Source: a virus. From it: a stretch of DNA of 45,105 nucleotides. Each line of letters begins with the position of its first letter. Position 1 is the stretch's first letter. The position numbers and the translations under genes were made by a program. This document shows positions 8,811 to 19,800 of the stretch, one piece after another. The notes under the pieces were generated by a model. The model searched no databases and had not been told where the DNA came from. It worked only from the letters and a program-made list of their open reading frames with translations. The stretch covers positions 1-45,105 of the IMG/VR virus record IMGVR_UViG_3300044953_000216; one strand, written 5' to 3'.

Positions 8811-11147
8811 TCAAATATCCCATTTTACCAAAATATTTAATAAAAATTCACCGCCGTTTTTAATTGGAGTTCCCAATTTACCAATTGCTACTAAATCGGT
8901 TCCACTATATAACCCAACAGTTGTAATATATGGAGCCAAATATGAACCGGTATTATCAACCGATGAACTATATTGATATTTGAAAAACTCTTCTTTTATG
9001 TAAGATGGGTTAATTTTGTTGGTTTTCGTGTCTAAATACTTAACCAAATCTGAATATTTTGATCTAGTCGATTTAATTGTGATATATTTTTTATAAAGAT
9101 TATCTGTTAATTGGTTGGAAAAATATTTCCAAAGAATAAACATGTCGTTTACATCCAAATTTCCTGCACCGTCAAAATCAAATAACGTTTTTCTTTGATT
9201 GAAATATGAAAGATAATCATTAGTTAAAAATGATCCACTAAAATAATTCAAAGTTTCTGGGGATATTTTTGTGTTATAGTCGCCTAACTGAAATCCTGTA
9301 TAATAATTAAACAAACTAGTTTCGTATTCATTCTCTATTACCACCGTCCACCATTTTTCGTGTCCCAAATTTAATTTACAAATATATCTTAGTATCAAAT
9401 CTACGTCAGAAAAATCAAAATGTTTGTCTCCATTAATATCATAGTCAAAAGGTAACTTATGTGTAGCGGTAGGATTTGTGCTTACGTTAAATTCGCCAGG
9501 TTCAATTGTGCAAATAATTTGATTTTCATACAAAGTTATTTGAGAATCATAATTAATATCATAATAAGGCACAGGATCTGAATATAAACCCCTTCTCACC
9601 GATAAATCTTCAAATATAGACCCGGTTGTCTTTAATATTATATCACCAGTTCTGTAAAATACATTTCCAATGTGAACATTTGTTCCGAATTCATTAAAAT
9701 CATAAACATACGAATAACCACGTATGTTTTTGTAATTGGAAACTGATTGACTTACGGTTCTATTTGAATCCAAAATCAAACAAGGAGATCCAACTACAAG
9801 CGATTGGGTAGAAAGTGCGATTGAATGACCGTATACATTATATGGATAACCAACTTCTTTCTTTCTATATATATTTTTTAGAGCGTCCCAAGACCCACTT
9901 ATGTTTTTGTATAAATAAACATAACCAAGCGTGTTATAAAAATTATCGTTTGTTTCATTAAACAATACACTATTCAATGTCCCCGAGATATAACTTGCAC
10001 TGAATGGGAAATTATATTTCAACGATGATGCGACCAAGTAATCTTCAAAAATATCTACACTATAACCTAGTTTGTTATCTTTAAATACGGCTTCGTTTTC
10101 ATCCCATAGTCCATTATAGATTTTTTGAGATTGAATCCATTGATTTGACGTATCGCATCTATGATATACAAAGACACATCCTCTTTTTCTCAAGGTTGAT
10201 CCGTTATATTCATAATATTGAGATTCGTTTGGACATCCTACAACTGCCCAATTTCCATAAATTGATACGCTTTTTCCATAATTATCATACGATTGAGATG
10301 ATGACGAACTTGGGAATGAATCCAAATATTGTAGTTTATAATTGAAATCGCCGTCACCGTTAAATTTTTTAACTTCTGTCCAACCAGCAGAAGAAGATTC
10401 AAAAAAGTATACGGCTCCCTTAGATGATATTGATGAACTATTGGCAACTATCAATCTTGCACTACTACTTACATCTAACTTTACCGTAGTTCCGAAATAT
10501 TCGCCTGACACGCTGTCACCACCTGTCAGTGATGTTAAATATGACCACGTATTATTTGATTTGGTATATAAAAATACTTCACCTTTATTGTTAAAAGACT
10601 TGTTTGCGCCGATTGCAATTATATTATTCCCCAGTGAAACGTCACATCCAAAACTTCCACTTTCTCTCTTAAACGAACTAGTTATGGTATAATAAGGGAT
10701 TATATTTGTAGTGGATATATCATATATATCGACATTTGAACCTGTTATTAATGTAGCAGGATTTGGTGTATAAACAGAACAGCTAAAAAATCTAGTAGCG
10801 ACTGCCAAGTCTGTTCCATAAATAGATAATGCATTTCCATATTCATTTTCTATTTTATTTACACCAAAATTATCTGTAAAATCATAAAGAAGAAATTGTG
10901 ATAGCTCTGTAAGAATATCGTCTGCTTGAGATAAATTAAATGCTGTAGAATTATCTTGATCCAATGTTTTTTGAAGAGTCAAATAAAGTTCATAATCGTT
11001 TGTAGTATAACTATATTTTTTTACAGAAACTTCTCCAAGACTAAATCCCGACCCAGATCTAAACGATGGTGGCGAACCTATAGCGATATAATCACCATAA
11101 GCAGCGACTTTGTATCCATAATTTTCATTTCTGATATTAAAATTCAT
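8811..11147 (-). CDS. FG-GAP-like beta-propeller virion protein with dockerin-like calcium loops
   Basis: The 778-aa protein has about six repeats of the type YGDYIAIGSP, YGNWAVVGCPNE, GNNIIAIGANK, STQSLVVGSP spread over residues 10-490. That spacing is typical of FG-GAP/integrin-like beta-propeller blades. Two EF-hand-like loops follow, DINGDKHFDFSD (about 572-583) and DFDGAGNLDVND (about 656-667), each followed by a helix, as in a type I dockerin pair. The last 37 residues (ITTVGLYSGTDLVAIGKLG...LNILVKWDI) resemble the end of the 346-aa protein at 15122-16162. It is probably a baseplate-attached adhesin or decoration protein. The receptor or glycan it might bind cannot be inferred. Confidence 0.72.
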   Translation of the reverse strand: MNFNIRNENYGYKVAAYGDYIAIGSPPSFRSGSGFSLGEVSVKKYSYTTNDYELYLTLQKTLDQDNSTAFNLSQADDILTELSQFLLYDFTDNFGVNKIENEYGNALSIYGTDLAVATRFFSCSVYTPNPATLITGSNVDIYDISTTNIIPYYTITSSFKRESGSFGCDVSLGNNIIAIGANKSFNNKGEVFLYTKSNNTWSYLTSLTGGDSVSGEYFGTTVKLDVSSSARLIVANSSSISSKGAVYFFESSSAGWTEVKKFNGDGDFNYKLQYLDSFPSSSSSQSYDNYGKSVSIYGNWAVVGCPNESQYYEYNGSTLRKRGCVFVYHRCDTSNQWIQSQKIYNGLWDENEAVFKDNKLGYSVDIFEDYLVASSLKYNFPFSASYISGTLNSVLFNETNDNFYNTLGYVYLYKNISGSWDALKNIYRKKEVGYPYNVYGHSIALSTQSLVVGSPCLILDSNRTVSQSVSNYKNIRGYSYVYDFNEFGTNVHIGNVFYRTGDIILKTTGSIFEDLSVRRGLYSDPVPYYDINYDSQITLYENQIICTIEPGEFNVSTNPTATHKLPFDYDINGDKHFDFSDVDLILRYICKLNLGHEKWWTVVIENEYETSLFNYYTGFQLGDYNTKISPETLNYFSGSFLTNDYLSYFNQRKTLFDFDGAGNLDVNDMFILWKYFSNQLTDNLYKKYITIKSTRSKYSDLVKYLDTKTNKINPSYIKEEFFKYQYSSSVDNTGSYLAPYITTVGLYSGTDLVAIGKLGTPIKNGGEFLLNILVKWDI

Positions 11148-11148
11148 A

Positions 11149-14100
11149 TTATGTTATTTGATCAACATTGTATATTGAAGATCCATTTAAATAAATTTCG
11201 TATAACAAATTTGATCCTGTTATAACGTAATTGCCTCTCATTCCGTTTAGATTAGTATTATCTCCACCACGGCCATATTTTTTAAAAAACACATCTGACA
11301 CAGATAAATCTACAGAAGGCCCCCCAACAGGATTATCACTCGTATACGATCCTGGTTCCCCATTTATCGCATCATTATATCCAATAGGAATATTGTTTCC
11401 ATAATTTCCTGCAAATATATTTGGATTTAAAGTAAACTCTTGTCTCTGCTGCATGTCCAAGATGGACTGTGGCAGATAATAAGGTTTTGGATTTTGAAAT
11501 ATATTATAATAGTCACGTTGTATTTTGCCTGTAAAAGTTCCAGTTGTAGTGAACAATTCACCTTCATAACTAGTGTCTAATATGGATGCGGTTCCATAAT
11601 TATCATACGTTGGAATACCGGAACTATCCATATTTATAGATTCTCCGCCGCCTGCAATCATGCCTAAGAAAGAATATTGTGGAGTAGTAGACGAACCGGT
11701 AATCATATAAGTATTACCACCACTATCAATTGAACTATTAACGGTCTGATATATTTCTACAGTATTCTGCTGAGTTTTTGGAAAAATGAATTTTATCTTA
11801 CATTCCGCATCTGAACTATTAGGCTTTTTTAACACTTCATAATATAATGTGTTATCCCATCCGTCAGTTTCAACTGTGATTACATTATTATCACTCTTAA
11901 CCGTTCCTCCATTGGCTACACTTGCATTTGAAATTATTGAATAATCTATACCACTTGCTTGATTTCCATTCAAAACAAATTGCATTTCTTTTGATGGAGT
12001 GGTATTTGTTATATTAAATGAATAAACTAATGTTTTTTTGATAGGATCTGGAATATTACCCTTGCCAGATTTTCCTACCACAAATTTTACATTTTGTAAA
12101 TCTTTATCAATAATATATTGAGATGGGAGAATAAATCCGATTGATGCACCTGATCCACCGCCAATATTTGGTGTTGAATTACTTACCCATTCAATGTACG
12201 CGGAATTGGATAATTTGTCAACCAAAATATCATATGCAGACTTTGGCGATCTCTTTTCAAAACTAAATTTAAATTTATGATATCCACGATTTAAAGTTAA
12301 AGTCACAAATGAATGTGGAAATGCATTTGCAGGTGAATTTACAATAGTAAAATCATCTACTTCCGATGCAAAGACTTCATCTTCATTAATATATAATGTC
12401 AACTTAGTTTGTGTAATATTTGTAAATTTAAATTTAAATGTATAATCATCAGTAGGAACGAAAAATATTCCACGTTGAATCACTTGATTGGCACTAGCAA
12501 GATTGCCTGTAAATAATAATATGTTTGAATTTTTAGGAACATTAGAATATTGTGTAGGAGATAATAAAACATTTTCATTATAATATGTAATTTCTATATT
12601 TTTATCAGTAGATGTATAGTTATTAAACTTTAAAGATCCGCCGCCTGCACCTGTTAAATTAATACCCAAATAATTTTTATTATATTGATTTAAATAATTA
12701 GTAAATTTATCTTTTATTAAATTTGCACTTGACTTAGCGACAGTAGTCCATGTTGAAAGCGTATATGGATCAAAATATTTTCTCAAATTATACGTCGAAC
12801 TTACTGTGTTTGATTCTAAAACATCAGATAATGGTGAAGTTTCATTTACATCTTTAACTATGATATAAATGAAATCTCCAATTTTCCAACTTGGATTGTT
12901 ATCATTGTAATACAAATTTTGATTTTCAATCTTAGTTATAAGTTTATATACGCCAGAAACTGTAGGTTTTATAGTTGGAAAACTGTATTCCACAGCAGGA
13001 GATCCACTTATGAAAGAAAATTTTACAAGATCATTATATTTATAATGGTTATTTGTAACATTATTTCTATCTTTGAAAGAAATATATGAAACTACAGGCG
13101 AACTAATTTCATCTTCAAATGATTTTACAGTATTAGTTTTGTCTTTAAATAAAATAATATCATTTTTAAATTGATTATAAAATTTATCAGGATTTTGTAA
13201 AGTAATCGAACTTACATTATTTTGTATTATTTGAACAGTAAATGATTGATTAGGTGATGCTCCAACTCCATTGCTATTATCTGTAATTGTTAATTGGTAT
13301 ATGCCTACATCTTTAGGGAAATTCCCCTCGAAGTCCGTCTTTACTTTATTTATATAGTTTTCACTAGCAATTTTATTACCTAATTTATACCAATCAACTG
13401 TAAAACTGTTCGGTAAATTTGATAAATGTTGAAAATCAGATATAAAATAAAAATTTCCATCAAACGTTCTATCGGTTCTTATTAATGAAATGTTATTAAA
13501 TATTTCAACGGTTATAGGTGGTTGAATCAATTCATATTTTGGAGAATTTGTTCCTGTTAAAGCATACGATGTAAATGTCACCGTTTTTTTAGTTCCGCTA
13601 GAATCATCCGATATTGTTCCGGTTGATGGACCTGTTATATCAACGAAAAGAATGTCATCTGCAATTATACCTAAATCAAATTTCGATGAAAGTTTTTTAT
13701 TATTTATATTTACGGATGTATTGGCTGCTTGATAATTTCTATTTATTGCTGATACTACTCCGTTTAAATTGATTTTCTTTGGAGATATAGTAAATGTTCT
13801 TGAAACAGGAGTTGAAGAAGGATCGGTATCGGCTGTAACTGATACCGATCCTAAAGACGTTGCAACTTTACTTGGATTTAAATCAATGGTTTGTTTTCCA
13901 GGAATATTTTTTATTTTTGCTAATTCGTTGCCGGATGTAATAGATAATTTTATATGTTTATTATTTATATCTTTTACAATTGGAGTTATTTCCCACACAT
14001 CTCCATATGTTAAATCAGTTATATTATTAAAAGAAATATTAGAAACGGGCGCAGTAATTGTAGATGTCCCCCCAGTAGATGTCCCAAAGTAATTTTGGTC

Positions 14101-15120
14101 ATTTATAGTGACTGTTGCCATATAAGTTCCAACATTGATTGGATCGGCCTCCGATAAATTATTTTTTTTATAAACTACATCGTAATTTAATCCTGGCGGT
14201 GTTGTAGCTACTAATACATCGTGACGATTTCCATCATACATATTGCTTACGGATGTAACAATCAATGATGCTTGTATTTTGTTAATCGTAAATATATCGG
14301 TTTTTGTTCCACAATAATATCCGTCTGATATCTCCGAAAATACGGTATATGTGCCGGCACTAGTTGGCGCAACAGAACTTCCATTGTAAACCGTAGAAAC
14401 TGATAAATTGGAAGGAATTGTAGAAACAGATGCAGATCTTTGAAAACCATTATATGTTTGTGTTAATTTATCATGTAATATACTAGCAGATACACAATTA
14501 TAATCTGCGGTTTGAATAGATGCAAATGAACTGCCACTTACTTTTAAATTATTGTTTCCATCGTCTATTATTGTAGTATATCCTATAGGTAAGTCATGTT
14601 TAATTTCAACACTTGTAGGTTGAATTTTCTCACCCATTTTATTTAATGGAACGGTAAATACCGATATTTGTTTTGGAATAGTTCTATTTACATTTGAGGG
14701 ATCAAGCGATTCTAATCCGAAATTTTCAGTTGGATTTTCACTTTCATTGTAATACAAATGTTTCTTTGAATTGTAAACTAAAGATTGATAACTCTCATCA
14801 ATATTTACTGGATTAGTATCTGAATTATAAAATTTATCTCCCACCGGATAAAACGTAGAACCTGTAATTTCTTTTCCAATTTTGAATTTTAAGAAATCTG
14901 CATTTTGTTGTTGGTATGCAATTGCAGATGAAAATGCAGAAGAGATTTCTGACATTTTGGTTCCATCACCATAATCGAAAAACGTCAAAAGCAATGATCC
15001 ACTCAAACCGCCACTTTGCCAACTTATTAAATCTTCGAACCGTTGATTTTGAGCGTTCCAGAATTTATTAGCAGCGAATGGTGTGTATCGGATATCATTT
15101 CTCTTTAACGATTTTATCAT
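11149..15120 (-). CDS. Large MBG/Ig-like repeat virion protein
   Basis: A 1323-aa protein directly after the 346-aa baseplate protein, ending 1 nt before the FG-GAP gene. An N-terminal region of about 200 residues (FWNAQNQRFEDLISWQSGGLSGS) is probably the attachment domain. Residues about 215-357 hold two MBG-type repeats (QTYNGFQRSASV...AGTYTVFSEISDGYYCGTKTDIFTINK, then MYDGNRHDVLV...VGTYMATVTINDQNYFGT). More Ig-like beta segments follow. The final third has glycine-rich patches and a conserved-looking end (GRGGDNTNLNGMRGNYVITGSN). MBG repeats are usually found in large secreted bacterial adhesins. Likely a long fibre or baseplate appendage; the exact part is unknown. Confidence 0.72.
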   Translation of the reverse strand: MIKSLKRNDIRYTPFAANKFWNAQNQRFEDLISWQSGGLSGSLLLTFFDYGDGTKMSEISSAFSSAIAYQQQNADFLKFKIGKEITGSTFYPVGDKFYNSDTNPVNIDESYQSLVYNSKKHLYYNESENPTENFGLESLDPSNVNRTIPKQISVFTVPLNKMGEKIQPTSVEIKHDLPIGYTTIIDDGNNNLKVSGSSFASIQTADYNCVSASILHDKLTQTYNGFQRSASVSTIPSNLSVSTVYNGSSVAPTSAGTYTVFSEISDGYYCGTKTDIFTINKIQASLIVTSVSNMYDGNRHDVLVATTPPGLNYDVVYKKNNLSEADPINVGTYMATVTINDQNYFGTSTGGTSTITAPVSNISFNNITDLTYGDVWEITPIVKDINNKHIKLSITSGNELAKIKNIPGKQTIDLNPSKVATSLGSVSVTADTDPSSTPVSRTFTISPKKINLNGVVSAINRNYQAANTSVNINNKKLSSKFDLGIIADDILFVDITGPSTGTISDDSSGTKKTVTFTSYALTGTNSPKYELIQPPITVEIFNNISLIRTDRTFDGNFYFISDFQHLSNLPNSFTVDWYKLGNKIASENYINKVKTDFEGNFPKDVGIYQLTITDNSNGVGASPNQSFTVQIIQNNVSSITLQNPDKFYNQFKNDIILFKDKTNTVKSFEDEISSPVVSYISFKDRNNVTNNHYKYNDLVKFSFISGSPAVEYSFPTIKPTVSGVYKLITKIENQNLYYNDNNPSWKIGDFIYIIVKDVNETSPLSDVLESNTVSSTYNLRKYFDPYTLSTWTTVAKSSANLIKDKFTNYLNQYNKNYLGINLTGAGGGSLKFNNYTSTDKNIEITYYNENVLLSPTQYSNVPKNSNILLFTGNLASANQVIQRGIFFVPTDDYTFKFKFTNITQTKLTLYINEDEVFASEVDDFTIVNSPANAFPHSFVTLTLNRGYHKFKFSFEKRSPKSAYDILVDKLSNSAYIEWVSNSTPNIGGGSGASIGFILPSQYIIDKDLQNVKFVVGKSGKGNIPDPIKKTLVYSFNITNTTPSKEMQFVLNGNQASGIDYSIISNASVANGGTVKSDNNVITVETDGWDNTLYYEVLKKPNSSDAECKIKFIFPKTQQNTVEIYQTVNSSIDSGGNTYMITGSSTTPQYSFLGMIAGGGESINMDSSGIPTYDNYGTASILDTSYEGELFTTTGTFTGKIQRDYYNIFQNPKPYYLPQSILDMQQRQEFTLNPNIFAGNYGNNIPIGYNDAINGEPGSYTSDNPVGGPSVDLSVSDVFFKKYGRGGDNTNLNGMRGNYVITGSNLLYEIYLNGSSIYNVDQIT

Positions 15121-15121
15121 T

Positions 15122-16162
15122 TTAGAAATCTAGTCTAACTTTTATTAAACATTCGTTATCGAAATTTTTAAAAATTGGTTGACTAGTTTTAGCCACTGCA
15201 ACTAAATCGTTATTTTCATTATATAATCCTATAGTCGTTATATAAGTGCGTGGATCTGTATAAAATTCAGTAAATCTTAATTTTCCGGTCGTTTTAGATA
15301 AAACAAACGTTGGATTGTTTGAATAATTAAATTCTTGGCTTTTTACTCTTATAAAGTAATATTTTGAAGGCAAATATTCAGATTTTCTTGCTTGAAAATA
15401 ACTATTAGAACACAATGTTATAGAATTTAAAAGTTTTTGTTGATTTAATTGATAAGTCGAACCTGTCATTTCAAGTAATGGACTTAAAGTAGACCCAACC
15501 AAACTAGAAATTTTATCCGAGCTCAATACAATTATTCCATTTTTTGGATAAACGGTTCCCAATCCTTTATATACAGTAGAACCATTTTCCTTGTATGTAA
15601 CAGCAACACCGTTTTGTATACTTCCACTTACAATATTATAACTATCGGATACAGAATCTGGTGAAGAATCATCTACGAAATTAAATGTTCCATTACTGCC
15701 ACTTAAAGAAAATTGAAAATGACCTTCGTCCAATCTATCTTTAAACTTACTCACAGCAAAAGAAATTACATAAATATTTGATGATGTTATATAATTAGTT
15801 GATGAACCTGTAGCAAATGAAAACGCGGTATCTGTAGAATTTAACAATACATTTTTGTATTGAGAATAAATTACTTTACTTGGAAATGCCTTGACCGTGC
15901 TAACATCCGTGGTTGAACTTCCGCTCCCATATTGATTTCCGAATGCTATAGAAAATACTGGTTCGCCTGCATAATATACATCATAGTAATACAAACCATT
16001 TTTTAGATCGTTAATATTTGACCCGGTAGAAACGGTCTGATATGGATTTGTATAAAAAGAGGATTGGAGAGCGTTAACATCGCCAGCAGGCCACAAAGGT
16101 GAAGATACTCTGTTTATCTTTCCATCGATTTTGTCAGTTGAATCAAATTGTTTAAATATCAT
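15122..16162 (-). CDS. Baseplate-associated structural protein
   Basis: A 346-aa, mostly beta-predicted protein with no signal or membrane segment. The N-terminus carries PLWPAGDVNALQSSFYTN and a tyrosine-rich YYYDVYYAGEPVFSIAFGN segment. The C-terminus YITTIGLYNENNDLVAVAKTSQPI...ECLIKVRLDF closely resembles the end of the FG-GAP protein at 8811. Such ITTIGLYN...LVAVAK endings occur in baseplate and tail proteins of large myoviruses. It sits between the 208-aa Ig-like protein and the MBG-repeat protein, in a run of genes separated by 1-5 nt. A structural role is well supported by context; the specific wedge or hub position is not. Confidence 0.7.
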   Translation of the reverse strand: MIFKQFDSTDKIDGKINRVSSPLWPAGDVNALQSSFYTNPYQTVSTGSNINDLKNGLYYYDVYYAGEPVFSIAFGNQYGSGSSTTDVSTVKAFPSKVIYSQYKNVLLNSTDTAFSFATGSSTNYITSSNIYVISFAVSKFKDRLDEGHFQFSLSGSNGTFNFVDDSSPDSVSDSYNIVSGSIQNGVAVTYKENGSTVYKGLGTVYPKNGIIVLSSDKISSLVGSTLSPLLEMTGSTYQLNQQKLLNSITLCSNSYFQARKSEYLPSKYYFIRVKSQEFNYSNNPTFVLSKTTGKLRFTEFYTDPRTYITTIGLYNENNDLVAVAKTSQPIFKNFDNECLIKVRLDF

Positions 16163-16167
16163 AAAAA

Positions 16168-16794
16168 TTAAACGGTTACGGTTACTGGCATTGTTACACT
16201 TCCACCACTTTCATTTCCTATTATTGTTAATGTAGTAGTCGTGGTTTCACCTACACCTGGATTTGCTAAAAATTTAAACTGCAACCCAATTACTACTTGA
16301 GAAGTTTCCACTGAAACACCAGTAAAGGATGTAACCGTATTAGATACTGTATTTGCAGATACGTTGATTGTAGGGACAATCGTGCCAACATTTTTATTTG
16401 CTAATATAGCAGTATATCCCAAAATAGTATTATATGTTGGAGTAGTGCTTGGTGATATTATAGAATCGCCGGTGAATGTAGAAGGCACATTTATATTAGT
16501 AACGTTAAGAGAAATCACAGGAATGGTCGTTACTCCTTGATTTAAGGTGACCAACTTATACTTCATTACCTGTGTTTCATCGAAAAATGCTTCCAAAATT
16601 GGAGTTTTTCTAATGGCAAAGTCGTTAAAATTAGATCCTTCTGGATGATTTGGATCATACAGACTATAATCAATTTCATCATCAGCTAGTGCGAATGAAT
16701 TAATATTTAAATTGCCGTTCTGAGCTAACAGTTCTCTACCCTTTTTAGTTAGGGTAGCGTCAACTATAATTGTTTTATTATCTAGATATGCCAT
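16168..16794 (-). CDS. Small virion protein with C-terminal Ig-like domain
   Basis: A 208-aa protein. Its N-terminal half (TIIVDATLTKKGRELLAQNG, FALADDEIDYSLYDPNHP, PILEAFFDETQVMKYKLVTL) is a motif set I recognise from structural proteins of large myoviruses near baseplate and fibre genes. The second half (about 95-208) is Thr/Val/Ser-rich beta sequence ending in SGGSVTMPVTVTV, consistent with one Ig-like domain. It may connect the baseplate to an appendage. The start has the ATATG context, and an AT-only leader containing minus-strand TATTTATA lies 5 nt upstream. Confidence 0.68.
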   Translation of the reverse strand: MAYLDNKTIIVDATLTKKGRELLAQNGNLNINSFALADDEIDYSLYDPNHPEGSNFNDFAIRKTPILEAFFDETQVMKYKLVTLNQGVTTIPVISLNVTNINVPSTFTGDSIISPSTTPTYNTILGYTAILANKNVGTIVPTINVSANTVSNTVTSFTGVSVETSQVVIGLQFKFLANPGVGETTTTTLTIIGNESGGSVTMPVTVTV

Positions 16795-16832
16795 ATGTAT
16801 ATAAATAGTTTAATTTTATGTTTTTTATTATT

Positions 16833-19800
16833 TTATATAATGAAAATACTTTGACTCAAGGATAAGCTCTGGGTTAATACAGGAGAATATGATAATGAAC
16901 TCGTACTGGTTGACGATGTTATTTCATAGGGACTTATTATGTTGGTATCCTCGGTATTTCTGGATTTTACATAAAATTGTCCTTGATTTATGTTTAGAGA
17001 TCCCAAAGAAGTATTTGAAACGGTTAAAATATTTCCATTTGAGTCTGTATATGATGGAACATATGATGATGTATTCAAATAAACACTGAATTTTTCAAAA
17101 GGTTTATTTTTATAAGATAAATGTTGGAATGGATATATATTTGTTATATATAATTTATCATTTGCAGTCACTATATAATCATCTCCTATCTGTTTAGCCA
17201 CAGATGATGATGGAACCGAAACAATTTTGCATAAATTTATTGTTATCGGATTTTGCAATTTGTCTTCGCTATAAATCTCTTGTGTTTCTTGGATTTTTCT
17301 CAAAAAACAAATGGTTTTTTGATTTTTGTCATAAAAAGGAATGTTAGACTGTATATATTCGTTGAAATAATATTCATTTCCGTCAGATGAAAAATATCCA
17401 TCATTTAAATTGCCGGATTTCACATGCGAGACCACATCTGATACGTTCAAGTTTATATTATACGTATCTGATGGAAATAAATCAGCAGTTATGTCGTCAA
17501 TTAAATTGACAGATACATTGTAAGATGGTATTTCTTCTTTGTATATTGGCCGAACAGCAAATCTAGGTCTTTCAAGAATAGACGGTTCTACAACTATTCC
17601 ACTTAGATACTTTGTTCTGGCAGGAATTATATTTTTTATTGTATCAAATATAGAATTGTCTATATAATTTTTAAACAGTGTTATAAATTCTTGATATAAA
17701 ACTCGTGATCCATTGTATTTATAATAGTTCTCTCTAAGTTCAGTGAGAGATTTATACGATGATTCAAATACATTTCCTGGATCTCCGATGTAATTCATCA
17801 TATTTAAATCACCATAAAAATTTAAGATATCATCATCTTTTACTTTAAACGGAGAAACATAAACGCCTAAAATATTTGAGTCAGGAGACATTACATCTGT
17901 ATTTTTGGCTACACTTTGAACAGGAGATGGATATGCAGTTAAAATTTGGTCTATTTTTCTAATTTTATTGTTTTTTAACTTATTTGGGCCGTATTTAGAA
18001 ACAATTATCGTCTGGGGTAATTCTACTACTTCAAATTGATACGGATAAACCGATTGAGAATATGAAACGCAATCAGAAGATTGTGTAACTGAATTATAAT
18101 TGAAATTATATGCTGATGCAGTTGGTGTTGGATAAGACTTACCCTCTGGAAAATTAGGATAAATAGGAACAAATCCGGACGAACTTTGTAAATTTATAGG
18201 ATAATCATAACTATATTTATAGTATAGATTTTCCCAAGTTTCTAAAATTTTATTGTTTCCATAGTAATCGTAATTTTTTGAATATTGATCAAAATCATAA
18301 TCTAATATTGGATTGTTAATGAGATTTATCTTGTCTAATAATCCTGTAAAATCATTTGTGTCCTTATAATTTCCGAAATTCAAGAATCCATTAGATGAAT
18401 AGTATTCATTATATGTTCGGGTTAATACAATACTGGATGAGTGTGAAAATGTTTGTCTATCTCCGTCATATGATTTCACGATCAAATCATATTTTATTGG
18501 AACATAGTCTTCGTTATTTGATGGATCCAATAATGAAGATGTATTGTTTCTTCTCAAAAGAACATTAAAAAATACATCATTATTGAAAATGGGAACATTG
18601 TTTATTGATAGATTTCTATCTTGTATCTGGAATATTATATTTCCGTATTGATCACGTTTATCTTTTTGCAAAAACAATCTCCATGCAGATTCATTTTTAT
18701 TCGCAAGTTCTACTGTTTGGTTTTGTTGATAATTTTTATTTAACTTAAAAGTAAACTCAATTGATTTTGATCCTGAATATGGAATTCTTAAATATTCATT
18801 ATTCGATTCGAATTTAGTAAAATAATATTTTTGATTATACAAATATGTTGTTTTTTTGTTTTTGTATACATCATTATTTCCAAATTCTCTTATTGTAAGA
18901 ATGTTAAGTGGAATGCCGTGACATGCAAGTATAAGATTTATACATTCCTGTGTTCCTTTGGTTTTATATATTTGTGGTAATGTATCTAATATCCGTTTCC
19001 AAATAGATTCTGTTTTATCTTTATAAGACATCGTGTTTGATAGATGCGCACTAACTTCACTTTTATTTGAAAAATCCGTGGAAGTGTTCCAACCAAATGT
19101 TTTTAACATGTAATATACAAAATCAGAAATATAACTGTCGCTAGATTCTCCGTTATTTAAAATAGGGAATGATTTTATATACAAATATATGTTGTCAAAA
19201 TGATGTCCTATCATTGATAGGAATAATAAATAATCCGAATTATTCTCATCGTTTTTAATATTTTCAGGAGTATTATTTACTAAACTGTCAATATTTTCTA
19301 TATCAAATTCTTCGGCATCTAAAACATAATTGTAATAATTTGAATTTACATTTGACAAACTTCCATCGACTAACGATTGATTGGTATACAGATATGATTC
19401 GAAACCATCAAATGAATTCAAAATTTCATCAATTGTATTATTATAATTTGTTATTTGTGATGAGAAAGACGATGATATTACAATATTAGTTGCGGATGAC
19501 GCTGATACTGAAGAACTGCTAATATTAGAATTTAACAAATTAATAGATTCTAATTTGTTTTTAAATATTTTTATTCTTAATGCGACAGATGAAAATACTA
19601 CAAAATTTGAAAAGTCAGAATAATCAACGTTTAAATTTTTTAATTTTTTAGTAACATTTATGAGAGATAAATCTCTATTAGTTACGTTGTCTCCGAGTGA
19701 AGAAATATTATTAATAGAATTTTTCTCAGAATTGATAATTGAAATTGAAAAATCAGGACCAGAAATTTGGAAATTTTTTGATTCTGTTTTATTGATCAAA

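Noticed and set aside
14262-14450. Minus-strand open frame inside the MBG-repeat gene
   Set aside because: Alternative frame of a long intact gene, with no ribosome site.
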